From: Sulfuriferula thiophila
GTDB taxonomy: Bacteria > Pseudomonadota > Gammaproteobacteria > Burkholderiales > Sulfuriferulaceae
NCBI RefSeq assembly: GCF_003864975.1
Contig: NZ_BHGL01000046.1
Coordinates: forward strand, 248,001-312,000
Direction: 5' to 3'
DNA: 64,000 nt
In this document: positions 55,448 through 63,187 of the stretch, piece after piece
How positions within the stretch are numbered: the stretch's first letter is position 1
How the letters are laid out: every line of letters begins with the position of its first letter
Program-made: the position numbers and the translations under genes
The notes under the pieces: generated by a model
The model's database searches: none
What the model saw: the letters and a program-made list of their open reading frames with translations, nothing else
Told to the model about the DNA's origin: nothing

Positions 55448-56446
55448 TCACTTACCGTTTACAAAAGACGGATCGATGTAGCTATCTACATTCTGATGTT
55501 CTTTATAAACCGCATTGCTTACGTTAAAGTCATCAGCGATTTTGGAAGAACCATATAAAGATCCAAAGCCTTCAGCCTTAACATAGATTTTTTTACTATC
55601 AGCCAGGCTCAGCAGTTTTGTGCCCTTCAGGAAAGGCAAATAAGCCTGTGGCGTCAAACCGACACGTGCCGACATGATCTTCACTGCATCAGGCTGAGTC
55701 TTAGGGTCATTGATATAGCTCACCACGCGATCCCACACCTTCACGAATTTCTTCCACTCGGCACGGTGCGCAGCGATACTGGCTGGATTGACGGTAAAGC
55801 CGTCATAGATCAAACCTGGCTCATTGGCTGAGGTATACAGAGGGCGTGAACCTGGCAAACCTTTCATGGCTTGTCCGGCAACAGGCTGCCAGGCACCGAC
55901 CGCGGCAACATCACCGGAAGCCAGCACTTGCGGCATTTCATTGGTTTTAGCATTGACCAGCGTTACGTCAGATTCCTTCATCCCCGCTTTTTTCAAACCA
56001 TCCAGCAGCAACAAGTGCTCGACCAAACCGACTTCCACCGCCACTTTTTTACCCTTGAGATCTTTCAGGCTCTTGATACCAGGCTTGCCGATAATGATGT
56101 CGTTACCGTTAGAGTAGTCCGTCAGCATGATCATCATGCTTTTGGCACCACCAGCACCCGTTACCAAAGCATCGCCATTGGTTACGCCGACTGCATCAAT
56201 CTTGCCCGCAGCAAATGCATCCATCGATGCTGAGTAATCAAACCATTCAAAATCAACTGCAACACCCGCCTCCTTGAACCAGCCCTTTTCTATCGCCACT
56301 TGCCAAGCCACGAAGCCTGGCCAATCGCTATAACCGATTTTCAAAGGTTGTGCCGCATGGCTGGTCTGTGCACACATCATCGCCAGCGGAATAACTGACG
56401 CAGCTACCAATCGCTTCAATCTATTACTCATATTTTTTGCAATCAT
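55448..56446 (-). CDS. ABC transporter substrate-binding protein (NitT/TauT, SsuA-NrtA type)
   Basis: 332 residues with a Sec signal peptide (hydrophobic LVAASVIPLAMMCAQTSHA, cleaved near AQP). The mature protein begins LKIGYSDWPGFVAWQVAIEKGWFKEAGV, typical of periplasmic binding proteins for nitrate, taurine, sulfonates or thiamine precursors. GGAGAG precedes the start. It is the first gene of the five-gene operon behind a sigma-54-like promoter. Ligand unknown; guanidine-I riboswitches elsewhere often control related importers, but this one has no such RNA in its leader. Confidence 0.92.
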   Translation of the reverse strand: MIAKNMSNRLKRLVAASVIPLAMMCAQTSHAAQPLKIGYSDWPGFVAWQVAIEKGWFKEAGVAVDFEWFDYSASMDAFAAGKIDAVGVTNGDALVTGAGGAKSMMIMLTDYSNGNDIIIGKPGIKSLKDLKGKKVAVEVGLVEHLLLLDGLKKAGMKESDVTLVNAKTNEMPQVLASGDVAAVGAWQPVAGQAMKGLPGSRPLYTSANEPGLIYDGFTVNPASIAAHRAEWKKFVKVWDRVVSYINDPKTQPDAVKIMSARVGLTPQAYLPFLKGTKLLSLADSKKIYVKAEGFGSLYGSSKIADDFNVSNAVYKEHQNVDSYIDPSFVNGK

Positions 56447-56839
56447 CGCAACTCTCCATTCATATTTAGTAATACTAAATCAATAAAAGGTAATACCAGT
56501 CACAACTAGAGCAAAACACATGCCAACAATACACAATTGAATTAATTGACTATTTTAAAGAAAATATAAATACAGATGCACCACAACAGGACGCGAGCAC
56601 CGAGATTACACAATTGGGGAAGATTACTGACGTTATTCTCTGACGCAAATAAACGAACATCCCGGTCATGTTTAATCGCATGAAAAATTCACACGCGAGA
56701 TCGCATCAGCATCAGGCAAACACCGCATTACAAAATGCCATTTACAACTGGCAGCCGAAAATAAGCATTTCATTATGTTGTAACAGAGCGCGTATATCAT
56801 CACGTCATTTCGTTGACAATACTGATAAAAGGCCTATAG
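56447..56839. other. Divergent intergenic region between the ABC importer operon and siaA
   Basis: About 390 AT-rich bases between two divergent transcription units. It contains the sigma-54-like site described separately. TTGACA at about 56813 lies too near the siaA start to pair with a good -10 box. I see no other RNA or reading frame of note. Confidence 0.5.
56510..56526 (-). promoter_or_regulatory. Sigma-54 (RpoN) type promoter of the ABC importer/glutamine synthetase operon
   Basis: On the minus strand TTGGCATGTGTTTTGCT matches YTGGCAC-N5-TTGCW, with GG and GC separated by ten bases. It lies about 64 bases before the binding-protein start codon. A possible NtrC-like half-site TGCACCA is at 56577-56583. 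Nitrogen-limited expression fits the encoded functions. Confidence 0.7.
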
Positions 56840-58120
56840 ATGCTTGATCAAGCGTTAGTAAATCAAACAAAAATCGGTCTGACAGAAATCGAAAGTGCCT
56901 ATATTGCAAAAAGTCTGCTACGGATTATTCCGTCAGTTTCACCGCAACAGACTAATCAGGAAGTGCTCAATCTGCTAAGTGAGCAACCCGAGCTGGTTGC
57001 CCTGCCCGTTGTTGAAGATAACAAACCCATCGGTCTGATTAACCGCAGTATCTTTATGGATGGCATGGCCAAGCCGTTTCGCCGTGAATTATTTGCCCGT
57101 AAAAGCTGCATTGCCTTCATGGACAAGGATCCGCTGATTGTGAATCAGGACATGAGCATACAGACACTTAGTTTTAAGGTTGTGCATTCTGGCGGCAAGA
57201 CACTCAACGATGGTTTCATTATCACGAATGAAGAGGGTAACTACCTGGGACTTGGTACCGGCGAAGACCTTGTCAAAACAGTGTCTTACCTGCAAGCCGA
57301 AAAAAACAGGTTGGTGATGGAAAGTATCAACTATGCCAGCATTATCCAAAAATCATTCCTGCATGCATCCAAGGAAGACATGAATGCGGTGCTAGGGGAT
57401 TATTTTATGCACTGGGAGCCTCGCGATAAAGTTGGCGGAGATTATTACTTCTGTAAAAAATTCGATGACGGATTCTTCATTGCATTGATCGATTGCACAG
57501 GACACGGCGTACCCGGTGCATTTATGACACTCATCATGGCTTCATTTCTCGATCACATCCTGATGGGAAACAATCGCCATGACCCCGCCGGGGCCTTAGC
57601 ATTAATGAACAAAAAGGTAAAAGTTGCGCTTGGACAAACGGATGAACTCAATCCTGTTGGCAGCAGCATGAATAGGTATTCAACTGATAACCGTGAACAA
57701 TCCGACGATGGTATGGATACGGCTTTCTGCTGGGTAAATACCCAAGCCAACAAATTGGTGTATGCCGGTGCCAAGACGCCTCTCTTTTATATAGACAGTA
57801 CATCAGAGGAGGTCAAATTGCTTGGCCCTGATCGTAAAGGGGTTGGGTATGTGGATACACCCATGAATTATGTGTGGACCAATAAAGAAATTGAGCTCTC
57901 ATCAGGTATGTGCATATACCTGACCACAGACGGCATCATCGATCAGATAGGTGGCCATAAAAACATTGCATTTGGCAAGAAACGTTTTTCAAAACTTATC
58001 AATGACAACTACCAAAAACCCATGCCCGATCAAGCCACCATCATCATGCAAGCCTACTATGAGTATCAGGGAAAACAGCGGCGACGCGATGATGTAAGCC
58101 TTATGGGTTTTAGAATTTAA
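56840..58120 (+). CDS. siaA: SiaA-type PP2C phosphatase with CBS domains
   Basis: 426 residues. The N-terminal half is a CBS-domain pair (ALPVVEDNKPIGLINRSIFMDGMAKPFRRELFARK; the second ending NYLGLGTGEDLVK). A short coiled-coil linker follows, then a SpoIIE/RsbU-type PP2C phosphatase (EPRDKVGGDYYFCKKF, ALIDCTGHGVPGAFM). In Pseudomonas SiaA is a membrane phosphatase with a HAMP domain that dephosphorylates SiaC. Here the sensor is instead a soluble CBS pair, which may bind adenine nucleotides. It is first in the siaABCD order. Confidence 0.85.
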   Translation: MLDQALVNQTKIGLTEIESAYIAKSLLRIIPSVSPQQTNQEVLNLLSEQPELVALPVVEDNKPIGLINRSIFMDGMAKPFRRELFARKSCIAFMDKDPLIVNQDMSIQTLSFKVVHSGGKTLNDGFIITNEEGNYLGLGTGEDLVKTVSYLQAEKNRLVMESINYASIIQKSFLHASKEDMNAVLGDYFMHWEPRDKVGGDYYFCKKFDDGFFIALIDCTGHGVPGAFMTLIMASFLDHILMGNNRHDPAGALALMNKKVKVALGQTDELNPVGSSMNRYSTDNREQSDDGMDTAFCWVNTQANKLVYAGAKTPLFYIDSTSEEVKLLGPDRKGVGYVDTPMNYVWTNKEIELSSGMCIYLTTDGIIDQIGGHKNIAFGKKRFSKLINDNYQKPMPDQATIIMQAYYEYQGKQRRRDDVSLMGFRI

Positions 58121-58141
58121 CAATCAGATTCAGGATAAATT

Positions 58142-58696
58142 ATGCATATTGATGTATTTAGTGCTTTTCGCGAGACCGCTGATCGCAATGGAATTCTTTT
58201 TTATTACAGCGGCAGTCTTTCGCAAAATGTCATTGGCACGATGGGTGATGCACTAAAAAAGCGTCTGGACAGCCAGGACGCCAATGGAACGACTTCGCGC
58301 AAGTTGTTTTCCAGCTTTGTTGAAATGTTGCAAAACGCTATTCAATACTCACCAGACGATCCTGATTCAAAAGGCGACAAAGTCGGATCCGTTGCCGTTG
58401 GTAAATCTGACGACAAATATTTCATCATGTGCGGCAATCTCATAAAAAAACAACACGTAGAACGCATACGCGAAAAGCTTGAGCCGCTCAAAAACATGAG
58501 TCTTGATGAAATCAAGCAGGCCTACCGGGCACAATTAAAGAATGATCATCATAGTGAAGACCCTATTAGCAAGGGTGCAGGATTAGGATTTTTAACATTG
58601 GCAAGAGATTCTACTGAGCCTATCGAATACGCATTGATTGACGCAGCTGGCCATGAAAATGAATTATCTTGTTTCTATCTTAAAGCCATGATTTAA
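58142..58696 (+). CDS. siaB: SiaB-family protein kinase (DUF6272)
   Basis: 184 residues, matching the SiaB family in size and sequence (ILFYYSGSLSQNVIGTMGDALKKRL, FSSFVEMLQNAIQYSPDD). In Pseudomonas SiaB phosphorylates SiaC and counteracts SiaA. The NAIQYSPD segment resembles the N-box of GHKL ATPases. AGGA lies seven bases before the start, and the gap to siaC is nine bases. Confidence 0.88.
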   Translation: MHIDVFSAFRETADRNGILFYYSGSLSQNVIGTMGDALKKRLDSQDANGTTSRKLFSSFVEMLQNAIQYSPDDPDSKGDKVGSVAVGKSDDKYFIMCGNLIKKQHVERIREKLEPLKNMSLDEIKQAYRAQLKNDHHSEDPISKGAGLGFLTLARDSTEPIEYALIDAAGHENELSCFYLKAMI

Positions 58697-58705
58697 GGAA
58701 TTACC

Positions 58706-59107
58706 ATGAACAATATTTACATCGCACGTACCGCAGAATCACCAGAAATTGATTTTGATTTCACCTGCCACACACTAAACATGAACGGGGAGTCTTATCC
58801 CGAAAATGCAAGCGAGTTTTTTCGCCCTATTCTTATCACGCTAGAAACTTATCTAAAATCAATAGCAAATAGCGATATCATCTTTAACTTCCAGTTAACG
58901 TACTTTAACAGCGCCAGTACAAAGATGCTTTACAACATTTTCGAACTGCTAAATGAGTCAGCCAACAGCAATAACAATCGCATCACACTCAATTGGTACC
59001 ATGATGAAGAAGATGACACAATTCTTGAGTTCGGGATGGATGTACAGGAGGATTTTCAAGGATTGAATGTAAAACCTATCATTTTGGATATTGCCAAGGA
59101 AGCATAG
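58706..59107 (+). CDS. siaC: SiaC-family switch protein (DUF1987)
   Basis: 133 residues with a STAS-like fold of the SiaC (DUF1987) family: GESYPENASEFFRPI and LTYFNSASTKMLYNIFELLNES. In Pseudomonas unphosphorylated SiaC binds and activates the SiaD diguanylate cyclase, and phosphorylation of Thr68 by SiaB stops this. The equivalent loop here is NSAST (residues 68-72), so a serine or threonine in it is the likely phosphoacceptor. TAAGGA precedes ATG. Confidence 0.9.
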   Translation: MNNIYIARTAESPEIDFDFTCHTLNMNGESYPENASEFFRPILITLETYLKSIANSDIIFNFQLTYFNSASTKMLYNIFELLNESANSNNNRITLNWYHDEEDDTILEFGMDVQEDFQGLNVKPIILDIAKEA

Positions 59108-59119
59108 AAACACTACCCC

Positions 59120-59839
59120 ATGCCTAAATTTGATCTGTTTTCTGCAGAAACCGCTATCGTTCAGGACATCTCATCTGCATTGCAGAGTGATGATCTGAAT
59201 ATGGAAAATGCCCGTGCGCTATTAACTACCCTGCTTGCACAGTATGAGAAGCTATTGCGTGAAACCCAACAATTAATCAAGCTGAGTGACCGTAAAGCAC
59301 GCGAACTCCATCTGCTTAATCAGAAGTTGAAACAACTCTCCAAAGATTTTGAATATCAGTCCCAGCATGACGCACTTACTGGTCTGTACAACAAGGGCGA
59401 AATCAGCAAAATTATTCAGGAGCAACTATCGCTAAATGATTTCATCCTGATACTGCTTGATATCGATTATTTTAAAAAAGTAAACGACAACTACGGACAC
59501 ATAATTGGCGATAACGTATTAAAACTGGTAGCCAACTTAATCGAGCAGAATGCTAAACATAAAGATTATATAGGCAGATTCGGAGGGGAAGAGTTTGCAT
59601 TGATCTTAAACGACACAAGTTTAGAACAAGGTATAGAAGCCGCTGAAAAATTACGCAGGCTGATAGAAAACTCGGTCCTTGATGCGAGTGGCATACAAAT
59701 AAGTGTCACCGTCAGCATGGGAATAACCGTTTGCAAACAACATGAGTCATTTGAACATGCCTACGTGCGTGTCGATCAATTACTGTATGCCGCCAAGAGG
59801 AATGGACGTAACCGGGTTGAAGCAATTATCAACCTGTAA
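59120..59839 (+). CDS. siaD: SiaD-type diguanylate cyclase
   Basis: 239 residues without membrane segments. An N-terminal helical coiled coil (about 20-80) is where SiaC would bind. The GGDEF domain follows with DALTGLYNKGEI, LLDIDYFKKVNDNYGH and active-site RFGGEEF. At the inhibitory-site position the sequence reads KHKD, with Lys in place of Arg in RxxD, so product inhibition may be weak. It is the output of the SiaABC switch and a likely c-di-GMP source for Pel or the riboswitch in this window. Confidence 0.92.
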   Translation: MPKFDLFSAETAIVQDISSALQSDDLNMENARALLTTLLAQYEKLLRETQQLIKLSDRKARELHLLNQKLKQLSKDFEYQSQHDALTGLYNKGEISKIIQEQLSLNDFILILLDIDYFKKVNDNYGHIIGDNVLKLVANLIEQNAKHKDYIGRFGGEEFALILNDTSLEQGIEAAEKLRRLIENSVLDASGIQISVTVSMGITVCKQHESFEHAYVRVDQLLYAAKRNGRNRVEAIINL

Positions 59840-59908
59840 ATGCATGTACAAGCTGTCAACATGGCAGCACTGCTTACTCTAACACCCCATAAGCAGCGTT
59901 CTGTTAGT

Positions 59909-60331
59909 TTACTGGCAATTCCGGCCTCGCCGGCTTTCAAACCAGCCATACACATAAGTACCCGCTATCACACCAATTATCACGGGGATAATAATAAACT
60001 TACCTTCACCCAGCATAGCGGGTGCCGATCCAGGACAAGAGCCCGTGATACCCCAACCAGCTCCGAACATCAGCGAGCCGTATATCCACCCCCTCTGCTT
60101 ACCTTTCTTTTCAAAAGCAATAGGCTCCCCTGTCATTAATGCTTTAGCCTGCACGCGTTTCATTAACCAGATACCAATTACACCAACTATCACTGCGCTG
60201 GAGATAACCCTAGCTAATTGCGGATTCTTTAGCAGAAACAATTCCGCATAGAAATCGAATGTCGTTGCGCCTGCTAAACTGAGCAGCAATCCGAAAATCG
60301 TCCCCAAGATCAGAAAAATAAGATTATTCAT
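59909..60331 (-). CDS. YeeE/YedE family (DUF395) membrane protein, second half
   Basis: 140 residues from the ATG that overlaps the previous stop (ATGA). Four hydrophobic segments and the family signature GAGWGITGSCPGSAPAML, with the conserved cysteine in the GxCPG loop. In YeeE (TsuA) similar cysteines relay thiosulfate across the inner membrane. It is paired with the next gene as a split transporter. Confidence 0.9.
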   Translation of the reverse strand: MNNLIFLILGTIFGLLLSLAGATTFDFYAELFLLKNPQLARVISSAVIVGVIGIWLMKRVQAKALMTGEPIAFEKKGKQRGWIYGSLMFGAGWGITGSCPGSAPAMLGEGKFIIIPVIIGVIAGTYVYGWFESRRGRNCQ

Positions 60332-60828
60332 AATGCCACCAATCGCACAGCTAACTGCACTGTTACCAGTCCACCAATAAAGAACAGTATGCCGGCCAGC
60401 AAACTGGACAGGTTTAACATCGGGACACCTGCAATAACATGGCCACTGGTACAACCACCCGCAAAACGGGAGCCTAAGCCCATAACGACGCCACCACTAA
60501 AAAGCACCAGCATTTTCAGCCACAAATTACTCGGCAAAATAGCATCATATGCTTGCCCCATATCCAAACTGATATTCCATTGTCCAGGATGGGCGACAAC
60601 GGTAGCAATGAAGCCGCCCAACACTATGCCTATAATGAACCAGACCCGCCAGACATTACCTGTATATTCTTTTTGCTGGAAAAAAGGGAGCCGCGATAAA
60701 TAAGACCAAATATTACAATAGCCGCGCGACACGCCTAATTGCTTACCCGTAATCCAGTAAAAGGCCACCATCAGCAAACCTATACCTGCACCAGCCAACC
60801 AACCTGGCCAAATAATAATATCGTACAT
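60328..60828 (-). CDS. YeeE/YedE family (DUF395) membrane protein, first half
   Basis: 166 residues from the ATG behind GGGAGG. Four or five hydrophobic segments with the signature GLGSRFAGGCTSGHVIAG and its conserved cysteine. Together with the adjacent small protein it equals one full YeeE-like transporter for a reduced sulfur compound. Downstream of the SoxB-like gene in a sulfur cluster. Confidence 0.9.
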   Translation of the reverse strand: MYDIIIWPGWLAGAGIGLLMVAFYWITGKQLGVSRGYCNIWSYLSRLPFFQQKEYTGNVWRVWFIIGIVLGGFIATVVAHPGQWNISLDMGQAYDAILPSNLWLKMLVLFSGGVVMGLGSRFAGGCTSGHVIAGVPMLNLSSLLAGILFFIGGLVTVQLAVRLVAL

Positions 60829-60903
60829 GCTGCCTCCCACATTTTTTATAACTATTTACAAACATTACTATTCACTTTTTAGTCATACACATTGCACACT
60901 CAA

Positions 60904-62661
60904 TCAATAGTGGGGAAAATATACTCCACGTAAAGGTTGAATTTCCTTGCACTCTTTAACAATAGGCTTGGGTAAAGCACCTAATAAACGAACACGATTC
61001 AACTCGGGATTAACAGTATGATCCGGCAACGATTGCAAGTAATACGCAACGATATCGGTACCATCGAGAATGCCGCCATCTTTATCCTTGAGCACGTTAA
61101 TTTCCCAGGCTTTATGCCGGTTAATCATGTTCGGATTGTCCACATACCAATATCCGCCAACGGTATAAAGCTTTTCCATATCCATGGGATCACCGCTTAC
61201 GCGAATATCTGAAACCCTGTTGCCATATTCTTTATTCGGATCAAGGTTATAGGTCAGGCCCGAAAATGCAATTTGCCATCCGCCTCCCCACCATCCGGGA
61301 TAAGGCGATAACGATGAATCCGCACCTCTCTCCAGCATCCAGTGGATATCATCTCCGGACATTTTCCCACATGCCACCTGCGGACCAATCGGGATGTAAT
61401 GATAGATGTCTTCTAATTTAATGGGACCGGGTGCAATATGTGTACCATACCGAAAACCCCGCATTAATCCTAAATCAGAATCACATGCTGACCTAAAGGC
61501 ATCCGCAATGAAATCATGCGACGAGCCTTCGATCACCGCATTCATGTTTTTCGACCCTGCAAAATTAGATCGGTGCAATGGAATTTTAGTAAAACCAATC
61601 ACCGTATCAATCGGAGTACGCAAGATGGCCGCATTAATTGGATTCACATGCGTTACGAAACCAGCCTTTACAAAAGGACGACGAATCTCTTCAATTTTGG
61701 CGGCAATCACCGGGTCTGGTTGATTATTTTTAGTGGTAATACGGTGGGATGTCCACTGATGTCCTACCATTTTGCCATTACGGACACGCGCAGTAAGCTC
61801 ACCAACTATTGTTCCATCCTGACCTTCCTCAACCAATATTGTCCCGCTCTTAGCGATGAGCTCTTTGCGTGATTCTTCATGCATGTCTGAGGACAATATA
61901 ATATCGATCCCGGGTATTGTTTCGGCAATTTCCAGGTTAGCACCTAATCCACGCTCTGAAATCAATACGATCAAATCTACCTTATGTTTCTGCCGCAATA
62001 GCGGAACAGCCGCGGCCACTTCAAACTCCCCTGGCGTCATGGTGAACCCCTCCATGACACGGGTGCTTACTGCTTGTGGTCCGCGGTCAGCCGTCAACCC
62101 AATAATACCGACCCTTACTCCATTCACTTCTCGGATCATGTAAGGCTTCAGAACCCGCTGACCAGCTTGTTTGGCGTAGCGCGTTTCAGGAAACTCATAC
62201 AAGGTTGAGTAATATAAATTGGCTGATAAAGCATTCCAGTTGGCTAACGGTTTAGTGCCAGCAAACAACTCACGAAAACGTTCCGTACCGTAGAGATAGT
62301 CCCAGTTACCCGGATTAAACGCATCAATCTTGAATAAATTTAATATATCAACCATTGCCGAGCCTCTGGTAAAGAGCGCCTCGGCAGAGCCTTGGATGGT
62401 GTCACCACCGTTAATCAGCAATGCATCAGGATGAACCTTGCGGATTTTCTTGACTTCATCATAGACATAAGCAAGCCCCCCCATCATCTGCCCTTGATCC
62501 GGATCCCCTTCGCGCATATTGGGCCGTGGTATCAGATGGCCATGCAGGTCACCCATGTGGATAAACGTCACATCACCACTTCCACCTGCGATGGCAGAAA
62601 CTGGCTGCCCGATCACAGTGAGCAACATGATTAACGTAATAGCATATATCTTGTTTAACAT
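60904..62661 (-). CDS. SoxB-like periplasmic metallophosphoesterase/5'-nucleotidase family protein
   Basis: 585 residues from the ATG behind CAGGAAA. A Sec-type signal (LNKIYAITLIMLLTVIGQPVSA) without a twin-arginine motif, a dimetal phosphoesterase domain (HMGDLHGHLIPR, INGGDTIQGSA, GNWDYLYG) and a 5'-nucleotidase C-terminal domain. SoxB has Trp where nucleotidases have His in GNHD, and Trp is found here, favouring thiosulfohydrolase-like function. SoxB releases sulfate from the SoxYZ carrier. No soxXAYZ is in the window, so it may be a divergent paralogue. Neighbours support sulfur metabolism. Confidence 0.8.
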   Translation of the reverse strand: MLNKIYAITLIMLLTVIGQPVSAIAGGSGDVTFIHMGDLHGHLIPRPNMREGDPDQGQMMGGLAYVYDEVKKIRKVHPDALLINGGDTIQGSAEALFTRGSAMVDILNLFKIDAFNPGNWDYLYGTERFRELFAGTKPLANWNALSANLYYSTLYEFPETRYAKQAGQRVLKPYMIREVNGVRVGIIGLTADRGPQAVSTRVMEGFTMTPGEFEVAAAVPLLRQKHKVDLIVLISERGLGANLEIAETIPGIDIILSSDMHEESRKELIAKSGTILVEEGQDGTIVGELTARVRNGKMVGHQWTSHRITTKNNQPDPVIAAKIEEIRRPFVKAGFVTHVNPINAAILRTPIDTVIGFTKIPLHRSNFAGSKNMNAVIEGSSHDFIADAFRSACDSDLGLMRGFRYGTHIAPGPIKLEDIYHYIPIGPQVACGKMSGDDIHWMLERGADSSLSPYPGWWGGGWQIAFSGLTYNLDPNKEYGNRVSDIRVSGDPMDMEKLYTVGGYWYVDNPNMINRHKAWEINVLKDKDGGILDGTDIVAYYLQSLPDHTVNPELNRVRLLGALPKPIVKECKEIQPLRGVYFPHY

Positions 62662-62740
62662 TGTTTTTTCCTGACACATACCATCCGGCATGGGTGTCCT
62701 TAACATCTGAACTATACCTAACCAAGCTGAAAATTAATGA

Positions 62741-63163
62741 TCAAGGTCGAATATAAGACCAGCCCAATTGCTCTTTTTCCATAATTTCCACCACGCCCGA
62801 TGGTACATAACTAATTTCCCGCAACATATCTGACGGACGCAATTTGGCTGCACGCATGGAATAATCACATGCCACTATCCGGATACCGTTGTATTTTGCT
62901 TGTTTAACACGGTCAGGAACCGGTTTAGGGGCATAATATTTAAGTGTTTGCACCCCTGGCCCGAACACAACAATTTCTATCTCGACATTGGGTGCACCAT
63001 ACTGATCTTGTACGAATTTAGCTGCATTTAACGCTGCCATAAGTCGTTCGACACTGTCCTCACTCACTTGTATCAACAAACGATGCTTAACTTGTTCAGC
63101 CGCAACGGCACTTAAGCTGGTGAGCGATAAAATCAAAGCAATCAACCAAAATTTAATTTTCAC
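62741..63163 (-). CDS. Exported DsrE-family protein
   Basis: 140 residues with a GTG start behind AAGGA and a Sec signal peptide (FWLIALILSLTSLSAVAA). The mature part has the DsrE/F-like alpha/beta fold: HRLLIQVSEDSVERLMAALNAAKFVQDQYG and NGIRIVACDYSMRAAKL. The single cysteine in VACDYS is at the usual active position of sulfur-carrier DsrE proteins. It may hold persulfide or thiosulfonate in the periplasm; this is inferred from family and neighbours. Confidence 0.82.
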   Translation of the reverse strand: MKIKFWLIALILSLTSLSAVAAEQVKHRLLIQVSEDSVERLMAALNAAKFVQDQYGAPNVEIEIVVFGPGVQTLKYYAPKPVPDRVKQAKYNGIRIVACDYSMRAAKLRPSDMLREISYVPSGVVEIMEKEQLGWSYIRP

Positions 63164-63187
63164 TTTTTTATCCTTACTAGAAATTAA

